64,000 nucleotides of DNA from Gossypium raimondii. Its lineage: Eukaryota > Streptophyta > Magnoliopsida > Malvales > Malvaceae. Under the pieces are notes generated by a model, which was not told the DNA's origin, searched no databases, and was given only the letters and a program-made list of their open reading frames with translations. Every line of letters begins with the position of its first letter. Position 1 is the first letter of the stretch. Made by a program: the position numbers and the translations under genes. The DNA lies in NCBI RefSeq assembly GCF_025698545.1, contig NC_068577.1, positions 992,001 through 1,056,000 of the forward strand, read 5' to 3'. Of this stretch, positions 41,236 through 54,425 are shown one piece after another.

Positions 41236-42235
41236 GAAATACTTTTTTTAGCTTAGTTAGTGGGTTTTTTTGAACAATAATCGGCCCATCAAATTTAGTC
41301 ATGCGGAAGATTTTTTATACTTAATTGGTGGGCTTCTCTTAAAAAAGCTTAAGCCCTTTACATATTTAAATATTTAACACATTTTTTTAGTATTTAATCT
41401 AAGTTTTAGAATTGAATTGAATAAAAGTTAATTGCTAATATAATTATATTTGAATTTTCATGATTTTATTAATATAATAAATTTAATTTCAAATGTGAAC
41501 TTGTCTAATTTTGTGTTTAATTTGCTAAATACAATCGATGGATGGGTTTTAGGGTTGATTTGATGAAAGTTAATTGCTAATATTATTAGCTAATTAAGAA
41601 TTTTAATCAATTTAATTCTAAAATCTGCATTAAATACTAAAAATTAACATTTTTACTTTTAAGTGCCAAAATGTGTAACTTTTGTCAAATACATGTATCA
41701 CATCGGACCAAAAATAACACATGTACCATATTGGAAAAAGTGTCAACCTCATATCTTGATTTATGAATTAAACTCTTATTTTTTTAAATATTTAATGTAC
41801 TGTTAGCACATAAGGTTCATGTACCGTCAATAAATAATATAATAACATAATATTTCATCACTAGTGAAATAAAAAAATAATGGAGGACCTATAAATAAAT
41901 ACTAATAACTTTATTTAAAACATAAAATCAAAATTGAAACCCAAAACTCAATATAAACCCTAAAATTTAAACTCAAAACTTGATATAAACCCACTCAATG
42001 AAAAGAATAATAATTATAACTAATAATATTTAACTATATTTAAATAAAAAGTTTTGAATGCATGTTTAAATAAATTTATAAATATTTATTTATAAGTCTT
42101 TTCTATTTTTTGTTTTACTTAATAACGAGGTATTATGTTATTATTTATCGATGGTGCATGAAGTTCGTGCACTAATAATATTTTTTGTTTTACTTAATAA
42201 TGAGGTATTGTGTTGTTATAATAATTATAACCCCT

Positions 42236-42340
42236 TTCAATCCTTAAATAGAAGGATAAACGTGCTTCAACGCGTTCGAACCCATGTTCTCTTGTACTGG
42301 CAACAATACCGATACTAGTTAAGCTAAGACCCAATCAACA
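42236..42340. repeat. Dispersed ~100-base repeat, copy 3 of 3
   Basis: 'ccttaaatagaaggataaacg', 'cttcaacgcgttcgaacccat' and 'caacaatacc' align with copies at 26786 and 33460. Confidence 0.5.
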
Positions 42341-42789
42341 CTTATATAAGTAAGGAAAAGAATTCCCATATTATGGATACAATCTCTTTCAATATGTTTA
42401 TACAAGATAGTCTATCAAATTGTTGAAGTAATATATATGGAAAAATTATTCGGTCTATTGATAGTGAAATTTTTAAATTTTACGAATAAAATGTTATTGA
42501 TGAGACATATTTTATTTAGTATATAGTAAAAAAAAAAGAAATAAAAGACAAAGTATATCACGGTATTTAAACTTTGTTTGTGGAGTTAAAATAATAATTC
42601 ACTAATAGTATATCAAATAATAATCATAAATATATACGAGAAAATATTTATTTATATTTGTGTAAAACTTAATCAATACATTTTAATAATTCATTTACAT
42701 GAATAGCTATGCTTAAAATAAAATCAATATAAATTATAATTAAATTAAAATTTTGATATATATATCCAAATAAAACTCACATTATAAAC

Positions 42790-42905
42790 AATGGAGGCTT
42801 TATACTAAAAATTATATTACATTTTGTCTCCTCTATTAAAAATGAGTAAATTAGTTCCGGTAAATTAGATTAAAGAGTAAATTTGTCTCATTTATCATGT
42901 ATGAT
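42790..42905. repeat. MITE family A fragment
   Basis: 'atggaggctttatactaaaa', 'attacattttgtctcctctatt' and 'agattaaagagtaaatttg' match the left third of the family; the rest is missing. Confidence 0.5.
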
Positions 42906-42990
42906 AATTACGCATGATAAAACTCAATATTGATACCGATATTATTTAACTTTTATCGTAAGAGAAATCAACAGAAATTACATAATTAAA

Positions 42991-43242
42991 AGCGCCCATG
43001 GACGGAAGCAGATAGTGGGTTTGTTATTTACCCCCTCAATGCTTCTTCTGTCGAGGCCTTAGGCATTGTTGAAACTCTTAAGATGGCTCGCAAGTTGGGA
43101 AAGCTTTATTTAAATACCACCCCATCCAAAACAGGATTAGACTTGGATCGTAAAACGGATGTGAACACCTATGATTATACCAAAGACAAAATACATTTAA
43201 TCATACATATAATATATGTATTTAAGGTTCGACATATTTATT
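42991..43242 (+). pseudogene. Unassigned protein-like open stretch
   Basis: A frame without an early ATG reads PWTEADSGFVIYPLNASSVE, then ALGIVETLKMARKLGKLYLN, and stays open to a stop near 43242. The first 40 residues have mixed composition unlike the AT-rich surroundings, so they may be a gene or transposon fragment. I do not recognise the family, and the latter part drifts into AT-rich sequence. Confidence 0.25.
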
Positions 43243-43602
43243 AAGGGGAACTTATATTAACTTTAGTTTTAGACACCAATAAAACAAAATCATATCATCA
43301 ATTTTAAGGACATAAAAATATTATTATACACTCATATCTATATACAATTTCTTCCCTAACTCAATTTAATTTTAATTAAAGTTAAATTGAGTTTAAAAAT
43401 TAAATTTCTAATTAATTTTGTAAAAATTAATTAAAATTAAATTGAATTAGAGAGAGACTATATATAAATGGGTGTATAATAATATTTTATATTTATAAAA
43501 TTGATGACATAACTTTATTTTATTGATGCCTAAAAGGCTTAATTTTTAAGATGATTCTAATTAAGTTATTCCCATTTATTAATTACTAGTTTCTAGTAGG
43601 TC

Positions 43603-44080
43603 AAATTATGCTATTAGTCCCTATACTTTGCAAAAGTTGTGGATTTAGTTTCTATACTATAATTTGATCAATTTTAGTCCATGTACTTTTTAAATTTAGA
43701 AAATTCAGTCCTTATCCGAATAGTAGCAAATTAGCAGTTAAATTCATTAGGTTAAGTTCAATTACTAATATTGTACTATATGTACAGTTGTAGGCTTAAT
43801 CCATATTCTCCAATTGGATTATTCTAAGTCCCTATACTTTTCGAATTATGAAATTTTAGTCTTGACACAAATGATAGCAGTTAATCCATTAACTGGATTT
43901 TTAGCGATTGAGATGTCGAAATAACAAGTTGACATAGTATTCATATGATAATATGTTCATCACATCATATTTTGAAAATAACGTAACTTAATGAATTTAA
44001 TAACTATAGTTTCGTAATAGATAAAATTTTATAATTCGAAAAATACAAAGACTAATTTCACAACTTCCGTGTAAAGTATA
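43603..44080. repeat. Foldback MITE-like element immediately upstream of the GST promoter
   Basis: The left end 'ctatactttgcaaaagttgtgg' is matched on the other strand at the right end by 'tatactttacacggaagttgtg', and both arms continue with 'ttagt'-rich sequence. A related single arm occurs on the opposite strand at about 49485-49590. The right end is about 60 bases from the GST TATA-like box. Confidence 0.55.
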
Positions 44081-44138
44081 ATAATATCGCATGCATTATA
44101 AGAGTTGTAACCAGTCTGGCAAATCTGTCTCAAGGTGT

Positions 44139-44147
44139 CTATATATT
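44139..44147 (+). promoter_or_regulatory. TATA-like box of the GST gene
   Basis: CTATATATT lies 60 bases before the start codon at 44207, which would give a short leader of about 30 bases. It lies just outside the foldback element at 43603-44080. Confidence 0.45.
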
Positions 44148-44206
44148 TCCATTGGCCATTGAGACCTTGAAACTGAGCAGTTGACAATATACATAGAGAA
44201 AAGAAG

Positions 44207-45772
44207 ATGAGTGAGGGTGAAGTGAAGGTGTTGGGCACATGGGCAAGTCCATTTTCAACGAGGGTGAGAATTGCACTTCACCTAAAATCTGTAAATTACG
44301 AGTACTTAGAAGAGAATTTTTTAGAATCCAAAAGCGAGCTTCTTCTCGACTCAAACCCTGTTTTCAAAAGGATTCCGGTCCTTATTCATGGTGATAATAA
44401 GCCTATTTGTGAATCTCTGATCATTGTTGAGTACATTGATGAGGTTTGGAGCTCTGGACCTTCCATTCTTCCTTGTGATGCCTATGAACGTGCCGATGCT
44501 CGATTTTGGGCTACCTATGTCGACGACAAGGTTTGTATGTGATATTACACCATAGTTCATAGTTATTTTGTGATTTTTACTTTTAACTTTGTTGATATTC
44601 GTTTGATAATTATTTGATTGCTTTTGTAATTGATGATTCTCGAGGAAAATAATAGAAAACTAGAGAAAAATAATGAAATATCTCAATTATACGTAAATGA
44701 TCATGATAATTTTAATTTCTTTTAGATTTTTATTTCATTTTTAATATGTAATTACTGTATAAAATGATTTCTAAACACAAAAGTGAAATTTTGATGAAAA
44801 AATATATAATAAGCTAGAAAGAGAAAAAATTGATTGAAGATAAAAGCTTTTGTTTAAAGTCAAAAAGTAAATTAATTTGAAAGTAACATTATCTCAACTT
44901 ATTTAAATTTATAATAATATTATATAAAATATATTAACATAAAATAAAGAAAATTACTAATTTTATTGTAAAAATTTATTTAAATTACACTATTAATATT
45001 CATTTATTTAATACAAATTTTCAAAGAAAATGTAGGAGCCACCTCAAGCAATAACAACATATATTATATGTTTTTTGGGATAAATATCAAAACTATACAT
45101 AAACTTTGATTTGATGTATAATGTCATACGTCAATTTTGATTACGTGATTATATGCATGAAATTTTAATTTGTTTCAATTTTCACAAATCATTGACAATA
45201 TTACCGAATCAACACTATTTTACGTTGATATATTGCATGCACAAGCAATTATATTAATCCAGTATGTATTCATTTCTTTAAATGTGCACAATTGAATTAA
45301 AATCAAAGTTTTATATAAACATATGAACCGCAATTCAAGTTTCTTGTATATAATTACACAAAATCAAAATTTATATATTAATTGACACATTGAACCAAAG
45401 CTTGTTGTTCCATTGTTTTTTGTTGTGATATAGTTTTTCCCTGCTTTAAAAAGAGCAGTGGTTAGTGGATCAGAAGAAACTAAAAGGGCATCAATGGCAG
45501 AAGTGGAAGAAGGGGTGGTGATGTTAGAAAAGTTGAGCAAAGGGAAAGCTTTCTTTGGTGGGGATAATATTGGGTACTTGGACATTGTAATCGGCAGTGT
45601 GTTTGAGTGGATTAAAGTCATCGACAAGTGTACTGAGACCCAGCTGCTTTCCCAAGCTCCTTGCTTGCTTGAATGGGGTGCTAGGTTCTCCTCCCATGAG
45701 GCAGTGAAAGATGTTTTGTCCGGTGTTGCCAAGCTTGCTGGTTTTGGTTTGAAGCTTAAAGCCAAGATCTAG
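44207..45772 (+). CDS. GSTU: Tau-class glutathione S-transferase
   Basis: Two exons, 44207-44530 and 45434-45772, giving 220 aa; one intron at this position is the rule for plant tau GSTs. The N-terminal thioredoxin-fold domain starts [19 protein letters not shown]. The catalytic serine is probably Ser14 in WASPF. Further glutathione-site blocks are [12 protein letters not shown] and [13 protein letters not shown]. The C-terminal helical domain has the tau-typical [16 protein letters not shown]. The enzyme conjugates glutathione to electrophilic substrates in the cytosol and is usually stress-inducible. The motif style resembles the GSTU17/18 subgroup, but the paralog cannot be fixed. The 903-base intron is AT-rich and shows nothing else. 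Confidence 0.93.
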
Positions 45773-47210
45773 AAGAAAGGTTCACCAACCCCAAATTGAT
45801 TGATAGGATATATACAAAAATTCGGAAAGTGTTCTTTCTATCTCCTTTAACTTGTACCACTTTGTTTTTCTATCTATGAAGATTAATCTTTTTAGATTTC
45901 AAGGTTACCTCTTTCAATTTCAGAGATAAACTACACTCAAATTTATTAAATTATTAGTAAATTCACGTTTTAGTCACTAAAAAATTAAAAATATCACTAA
46001 ATTATTCAAAAATTTTCATTTAAATTACCCAACCTTTTGAAAGTTTTATTTAAATCACTGCGCTATTAATTTTTTTTAAATTCGACTAGTGAGCTCCAAG
46101 CAACAATTTAATGATCATTTTGTACATTTTTCAAATTAGCGAAAGAAAACTTTCGATTGATGTAAACGTGTAAATAAAGAAAGCCATATAACAACAATTT
46201 TGATAATCTAATAACTTAAATGAAAGCTTCCAAATAATTCAATAATCGTTTTGTAATTTTTTAAATTAAGAAATCAAAATATAAACTAACTAAATAGTTT
46301 AGGGACATTGAGTGCAATTTCCTAATATTTATTAATTATTTTAAAATACAATTTTCTACTACTTTAATAGGTGAAAAGATCCAACTATAATGTATAATGA
46401 ACCCTATTCGTTAACCTATAGTACTTAGGGTTGAAGAGGAATTGTTGACACCTTTATTTTCCAGCAAATCAACAGCAATCTCTTACCAATCTTAATCTTA
46501 CACTAATAGTTTACCACCTCTATTTTAAGAGTTGGATTACATTTTTTATTTAAAAAATAGGTAAATTAATCTTTGTACATTCAAATTAGTCATTTCTAGT
46601 AAAAATTTCATCTATTTCTACTGTTAAAAACTAGCAATGCTAAATGCTGACATAATAACTAGACAATTATACGTGATGTGCCATGTATACCTCATTCTTA
46701 ACATACAATGACCAATTTTTAACCAAATGATCAATTTGCTCTTTGATCTAATGTATAAGACCTAATTTGCCCATTTTTTAGGTGAAGGGTGCAAAATGCA
46801 ATCCAACTTCCAGTACAAGAGCCTACATGGTACTTTTACCCTAATAATTCCAATGCCAAATGTTAGAATGCAAGTAAAATTCTGCAGCAAACTGATTTCA
46901 TAGTAAGACAATAAGTGGAGTGGCAAGGCATTCAAACCCGTCTTTCCCAAGGCTTGTCAAGTTATCATAAAAAAAAAAAAATCCTATCGTAACAACTAAT
47001 GTTAATATGAATAGTTAGCCACTTTCACCAATTAATACTGCAAACAGGACACTACGAACCCACTACATGCCTTCGGCGGTCAGCCAAACTAGAGAATCCA
47101 GGAATGAGCAAAAAGACTCTTTATATTAATACAAGATCAAAATCCTCGATATATCAATCTGTTTTCAGCTACTATAAAAAGCAATACCTCGAGGAGGAAA
47201 TAAACTATTA
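45773..47210. other. Intergenic region, GST to the unknown conserved gene
   Basis: AT-rich. Holds a MITE-like stretch at about 45955-46325 ('cacgttttagtcactaaaaa' facing 'tttagggacattgagtgcaa') and the family A copy at 46512-46840. The rest to 47210 shows no gene and probably includes the 3' untranslated region of the next gene. Confidence 0.5.
46512..46840. repeat. MITE family A, copy 9, with near-perfect 9-bp TSD
   Basis: The right end 'gcctacatggtacttttacc' is the family terminus. The flanks are ctaatagtt (46503-46511) and ctaataatt (46841-46849), matching at 8 of 9 bases. Confidence 0.7.
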
Positions 47211-49178
47211 CTAATTTTCAGGTCCTTTGGGCTGTGTGGCGACATGTCTGTTGATGAATAGCTTACTGATATCTTCAGTGACCACATTACTCCTGCCACA
47301 AATTGAACAGCAAATCATTAACAACAAATGCAACACTACAAATCCAGGTAGATATGAATGGTTTGGCAAGAAAGTCCAGATATTAAACAAAGGGTTCAAG
47401 GTCCATTAGGAAATGTACCAATTTCTGGCAGAATAGAATGCAAAGAAAATAGTTGGTTTGTAAAGCAAAAGAAGAAACCTTTTTGTTTTCACTTTGAAAG
47501 CACAATGTTTTGCTACTTGAGGCATAAGAACAAAGCTGTATGATCTTCAAATTCTTGTTATTAAGACCTTAATAGAAACATAAATCAAGATTTGGGCCAT
47601 TTGGCTGGCAAGAACTCATTATGTATAAATTAGATGAGATACAATATGATTATATATTTTAAATGTATAAAAACATGAATTTCAAATCCACTACCAAATA
47701 GGTATCTAACAAATCCATGAATATAAGAAATAGTTACAAGTGTTACATTTATGTGTGTTCCATCACACAAATTACATTATTTTTAGAACCCAAGTTCTCA
47801 AATGCTACCTAATGTTTTTTCTCAGTGATGCTGTATGACTTCGAAAGAGAGAGACTTTCAGCTAGCAAAGTAAAATAACTTGATTTACACAATAAGCAAT
47901 TTATATTTGACTCGTAGCTAAAAACTTGGTAAAAATATCATAGAGGCCCCTGTACTAGGTGTTAGATTGCATTTTGCCCCTCTACTCAAAAAATGGGCAA
48001 AATAGTCCTTGTATATTAGATAAAAAAGCAAACTGATCATTTTTGTTAAAAATTTTATCCATTTCTATTATTAAAAGCTGGCATAGCTAACAAACTAACC
48101 AAAGAGCGACACGTGTACCTCATGTTGATATATAGGATCAATTTTTAATAACAAAAATGGATGCATTTTTAACAGAAGGACCACTTACTCTTTGATCTAA
48201 GGTACATATACGAATTTACCCATTTTTTGAGTAGAGATGACAAAATGCACTCGGGCTCCTAGTGCAAGGACTTCTATGGTACTATTACCCTAAAATCTTC
48301 AGCCATGGCCTAAAGCAAAGTAGTAATTGTGATATCTAAACAAGTAATTGAGCAGAAATTTCATGTTTTGAGGTTAAAATTGTTTCTTGTTTTTCTAGGA
48401 TTGAAATCTACAATCTTTTTATACATTTCCTAAACTAACTATAAACCTCCAGACACTAAACTAACCAAATCAGAGGATATTCGAACCGGCCAGCAATCTG
48501 TAAGTTGCAATACCGAGTTAGGACTCAGTCTGCATAACCTAAATCACAAATGCTACCAAAACTTGCACAAAAATTTAAGCAGATTATGAATTCAATCAAA
48601 CCAAAAAAAAAAGTTTAAAAAATCGCAGAAAGGAAACAAAAGCAAAATGGAAGTATTTATACCTTCCTCTGAGTTGAGGAGGAACAAGGGAGCCACCTCC
48701 AGTATCAGGAACACTCTTGGAATGAGGTAAGGTAGCTCTCGGAAGTTTGGCCCTCCGTAGCGGCGGCGTGCTATTGCTGGAGCCTGATCCCATCATCCCC
48801 TTCGAGTCACGTTTTCGTGACAAATTGTCCGCCATCGCCGCCGCTACCACAGATGCGTGGTCGTTTCCGCTCGTTAATGGTACAGTCGGAGAGTTCAAAA
48901 GCATCGAAGCATCCGGGAGTTTCTCTAGGGTTTCTGGCTTTTGAACTGCCGACGATCCAGATTCCCTACGAATTTAATCAACTATAAGTTGCGCCAAATT
49001 AAAAAATGAAATACCTGAAAAATCAATTTAATGGTACGCTTGCTCACAAGGTTTTAGGCGGGGAAGGGGGACGCCGTGGTGGTGGAGCTGGTGGTGGTTC
49101 ATGGCGTTGTTGTGGTGGTTCATGTTCAGAGTCTGAAACGTCGTCGTCTGAGGAGGAGGCATAATCTACCAGAGACAT
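47211..49178 (-). CDS. Small conserved plant protein of unknown function
   Basis: Three exons in order, 49178-49048, 48965-48663 and 47292-47211, GT-AG and in frame, give 171 aa. The start is the ATG opening MSLVDYASSSDDDVSDSEHE; the frame is open upstream but that part is leader-like. In order, the protein has an acidic Ser/Asp start, a proline-rich stretch (PPPAPPPRRPPSPP), a segment with LPDASMLLNSP, a block with NDHASVVAAAMAD, a basic segment with RRAKLPRATLPHSKSVPDT, and a C-terminal LVPPQLRGRSNVVTEDISKLF. I recall similar short plant proteins with this ending but no assigned function. No signal peptide or membrane span is seen; basic segments suggest a nuclear or RNA-linked role, which is inference. 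The large second intron carries a MITE. Confidence 0.82.
47928..48289. repeat. MITE family A, copy 10, in intron 2 of the unknown gene
   Basis: Starts GGTAAAAATATCATAGAGGC and ends 'cttctatggtactattacc'. The flanks are ctaaaaact on the left and ctaaaatct on the right, a probable worn 9-bp duplication. One of the best-kept copies. Confidence 0.8.
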
Positions 49179-49929
49179 CTCGCACTCTCTTTGCCAAAAT
49201 TTCTCCACAACTGGCGCTGTAACAAGATTGCCCAAAACGCAGCACTTTCGAGTTTCGACCATTAAAAAAACACTTGAAACGAGTTCCACTATACGATGTC
49301 GTTCTGGTTCACTCCACTGCTTTCTGTCTTAAATCACTTTTACAAAAAGTTAATTCTAATTCAGTTTTACCTCGATTTGCATCGGCACTATTATTAATGT
49401 AGGAGGATATTGATTCGACTATATTGAATCACATTATTCAATAAGGGGTTATGAGTAATTCTAGATATTATCTTAAAAAGAATAAATATTACAGTCAAGA
49501 CCAAAATTTACCAATTAAAAAAATACAAGAACTAAATGCACAACTTATGCAAAGTACAGAGTCTAAAAGCAAAATTTGACCCTTTTACAAATTTTTAGGC
49601 TTAATTTACGACTTGACCCCTAAAATATACTAATTTTTATTTTGGTACCTAAAATTTTTTTGGGTTCCAATTTGGTATTTAAAGTAGCCAAAGTTATGGT
49701 TTTTGGCCCCTCTTTCATTAAACCTTGAAGAAAAAGTTGGGTATTGTGTCCAATGAAAAAGCACCGCTTGACATATTGTGGCCAATAAAAAAAATATCAC
49801 TTGATATTTTTCTATAAAATATACCGTTAAAATATATATAAATCATAAAAAATACATGTCAATTATAAAAGTTATACAAAAATATATAAATAATCTGACT
49901 ATTGGATATCTCAGAATCTTGATTCTTCT
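49179..49929. other. Upstream region of the unknown conserved gene
   Basis: Presumed promoter and leader of the minus-strand gene. Contains an arm of the foldback family of 43603-44080 at 49485-49590 in reverse orientation. No gene is seen. Confidence 0.45.
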
Positions 49930-50800
49930 CTCCTTGTCAAGAACAAACATGTTGATTTGAATTTTTATATTCTCTTTTATCTTAAATTACAACAAATGTA
50001 ATCGAAATCTTAGTAGGATTCTAACTCTTCTGGATTCACTCCGAGCAGCTGATCTTCTCAGTAGGACAATCTCTATTTAGGTTGGTACTGACATAATTGT
50101 TTGGAAACTTTAACCTAAGTGGTCTTTTTTTCAATTAAAAGTGTTTATCATTACCTTAACAAATTGAATTCACCTGTGAAAGATAATTGTCTTCCTTTGG
50201 AAAATCTGCAATGTTGCCTCCCTACTAAGGACTTGCTCATTAGGAAGGTGCCACAAATTGATAGAGAAACTCTAGAACATCTCTTTTTCCCTTGTCATTT
50301 TGCAAGAGTAATTTGATTTGGTTCCCCCTCACGAATCGACCTGAATATTTTAATTCCTCATCTATTTTTAAGTGAATTCTTTTATGGCTTAACACTAACA
50401 ACGTCAATACTTAGAAATCCAAGTCTTTTATCACTCTCACTATTTGTTCCCTTTGGATCATTTGGAAAATAAAAAATGATCTCATTTAAAAAATAAAAAA
50501 AGTCAACTCTAACACTTTGAGTACCCTCCTACTTTAACCCTTCAACCCCTCCTCTCCAAAAAGCACTATCCATTGATCAATGGGACCTTCATTGGATTCT
50601 TAGTCTTGATGTCCTTAAGTCTAACGATTTCAACCTTATTGGCAGCGTGACCATTGTTTCCAGCCCTGGTGACTTGCTCTTTTTGCAAGCTAGAAGCTAG
50701 CAAACAAGAAGCCTCTCCAAACCAGGTTACTTACCCTTCGCTTCATCCTGATTATCCTAAAAGATAACGATGTCACTTGTTGTAACTTACTTACTTTTGA
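49930..50800 (+). mobile_element. Degraded LINE (non-LTR retrotransposon) 3' region
   Basis: A plus-strand frame at 50119-50316 encodes the reverse-transcriptase zinc-binding (zf-RVT) region: IKSVYHYLNKLNSP, then CCLPTKDLLIRKVPQIDRET and LEHLFFPCHFARVI, matching the usual 'CPLC...ETIEHLLLHCPFARxVW' pattern with the first cysteines lost. Downstream, in another frame, ITLTICSLWIIWKIKNDLIF and SPGDLLFLQARS fit the start of the RNase H-like tail. Stops and frame changes are frequent, and the endonuclease and polymerase parts are missing. The ends are approximate. Confidence 0.6.
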
Positions 50801-52512
50801 TAAAAAAAAAACAGACATAATATCATTATTGGATGCTCCGTTATAGAATGGAAATTTCAACTAGCCTTTAACGATATCCATCAACTTGTTTAAAAAGTTT
50901 TTATTCAGCAAAGTAAATATGACAACGGACGCCGTAGGAAGGAGATTAAACAATAGGCCATCTGCTGCCTCAAAATCTATTTTTAACTTCAATTGGCCTT
51001 GACCAAAAAAAAGAAGAACAAAAAAAACTGACCCTAATCAAACATAATAGGATACAACTCTTTGTTGGTAATTTCACAAATAAGGGGGTTCCAAACTCTT
51101 GGGCTAACATTCGGGCTTGCTAAGTTAATGGGGACCTTAGCATCCACAAAGCCATCATCGCTCAACATTGGGCCTAAATTAACTTCCTTCCCAAATCAAT
51201 CTACGCCAGTCCATTCTTTCGTTGATGAAATATAGGGGATATTTTTCTCAGCACTTTCAGCTTTGCATAGCTACGAACTGAATGCTAAATTTGACCGATT
51301 TAGGCTTTGGCCATTTTGCTTTTACTTGCATGAGGGCCCATCAATTTTGAGGTGAGCTAACAATGAAAAAGAATCGTTACAAAAGCTATGGTTATTAAGA
51401 TCTCAAGCTTGCTAATTTTAAATTTATGTTGTTATGGAAGGAATATCGGGTTGATTAAATGGGGAAAAAAAGCGTCAGAATTGTTGATCAGACATGAATT
51501 TTTGCTAGCAGAAATCCCTTTGTTGCTTTTTGAACATACTTGCTATGATTTAAAGAAAAGCATCATTTTAAGATTGCTTACTCTTTGATCAGAAGTGCTT
51601 AGTTTTGTTGTGAAAGTGGCTGAAATTAATATACAAGTTGGAGTTGGAGAAGTCTGTTTGCCGGGAGCTGACAGACCCCTCAACCGTGCTTGGAATTGTG
51701 CCTGGGTGTCTGTGTTCTATTTTTATCCCTGGGTTTTATCTCTCAACTCCGTTGAGAACTTTCGAGGGTTCATAGAGTGAAAGTGTCTCATTTACCAAGG
51801 AAATAAGGGCATGCATTCAAACTCAATGAGAAGTTCCCACTTCGTGAATCCTTGGAGAAGTCGGGAGACAAAACTCAGAGATAAAACTAAGCAGAGACAC
51901 CTTGGGCATAATACCAATCACCTTTGAGGAGTCTGTTAATTTTGGTGGACGACACTTTGAAAATTTCTACATGAATCTGACCTCCCCTAAACAAATCTAA
52001 TTGCAGCATGTAAATATAGCAGTACCCTTAAATTAGATGCATGTAATGCAAGCTTTTTTTTATTATAACTCTCTGGTTGGAAACTCTCAGTTATTCTTAT
52101 CGACTCATAAAGTCACCAATGGCTGTTCCAGAGTTGAGTGCCATGCAAGTAAATGTAAGTTTCTTGCAACAAAGGGAAATATAACATCAACTGGACTAAG
52201 AACCGGACCTTAGTGTTCCATGGGAACTGGAGACATTGCTTTATTAAGTGGTTGATGTTGTGTTCCAAGTGGAACTGCAAAAATATTCTTCTTTTAACCC
52301 CACTTGTGAAATGAATAAAGTTCCATGGGAACTAGAAAGATCCATTATAATCAGCGAAAGCCATTCATGTAAAGCTTGTCATAAATCATTAGTAGTTTTC
52401 ATTTAGTCAATAATTAACATATGATATTTACAATATTTTAGAGGCACTGAATACTATACGCAAAATCTAAAAACATTTTTGCCTACATGCTGCCATGTTA
52501 TTTCGTTTGATG
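50801..52512. other. Intergenic region, LINE remnant to CKX
   Basis: Mixed sequence with no supported gene. It may hold further worn LINE sequence up to about 51.5 kb. The small frames at 51388-51780 show no known domain. The right end is the CKX 3' region. Confidence 0.4.

Positions 52513-54425
<1,913 letters not shown>

Larger units (their letters stand above)
38495..44130. other. Intergenic region, CCCH/RRM gene to GST
   Basis: About 5.6 kb, AT-rich beyond 39.3 kb. Holds family A copies (40196-40505, 42790-42905), a partial copy of the hAT-type element (40740-41235), the third copy of the ~100-base repeat (42236-42340), an unassigned open stretch (42991-43242) and a foldback element adjoining the GST promoter (43603-44080). 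A frame at 39132-39338 has no protein-like character. Confidence 0.5.
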
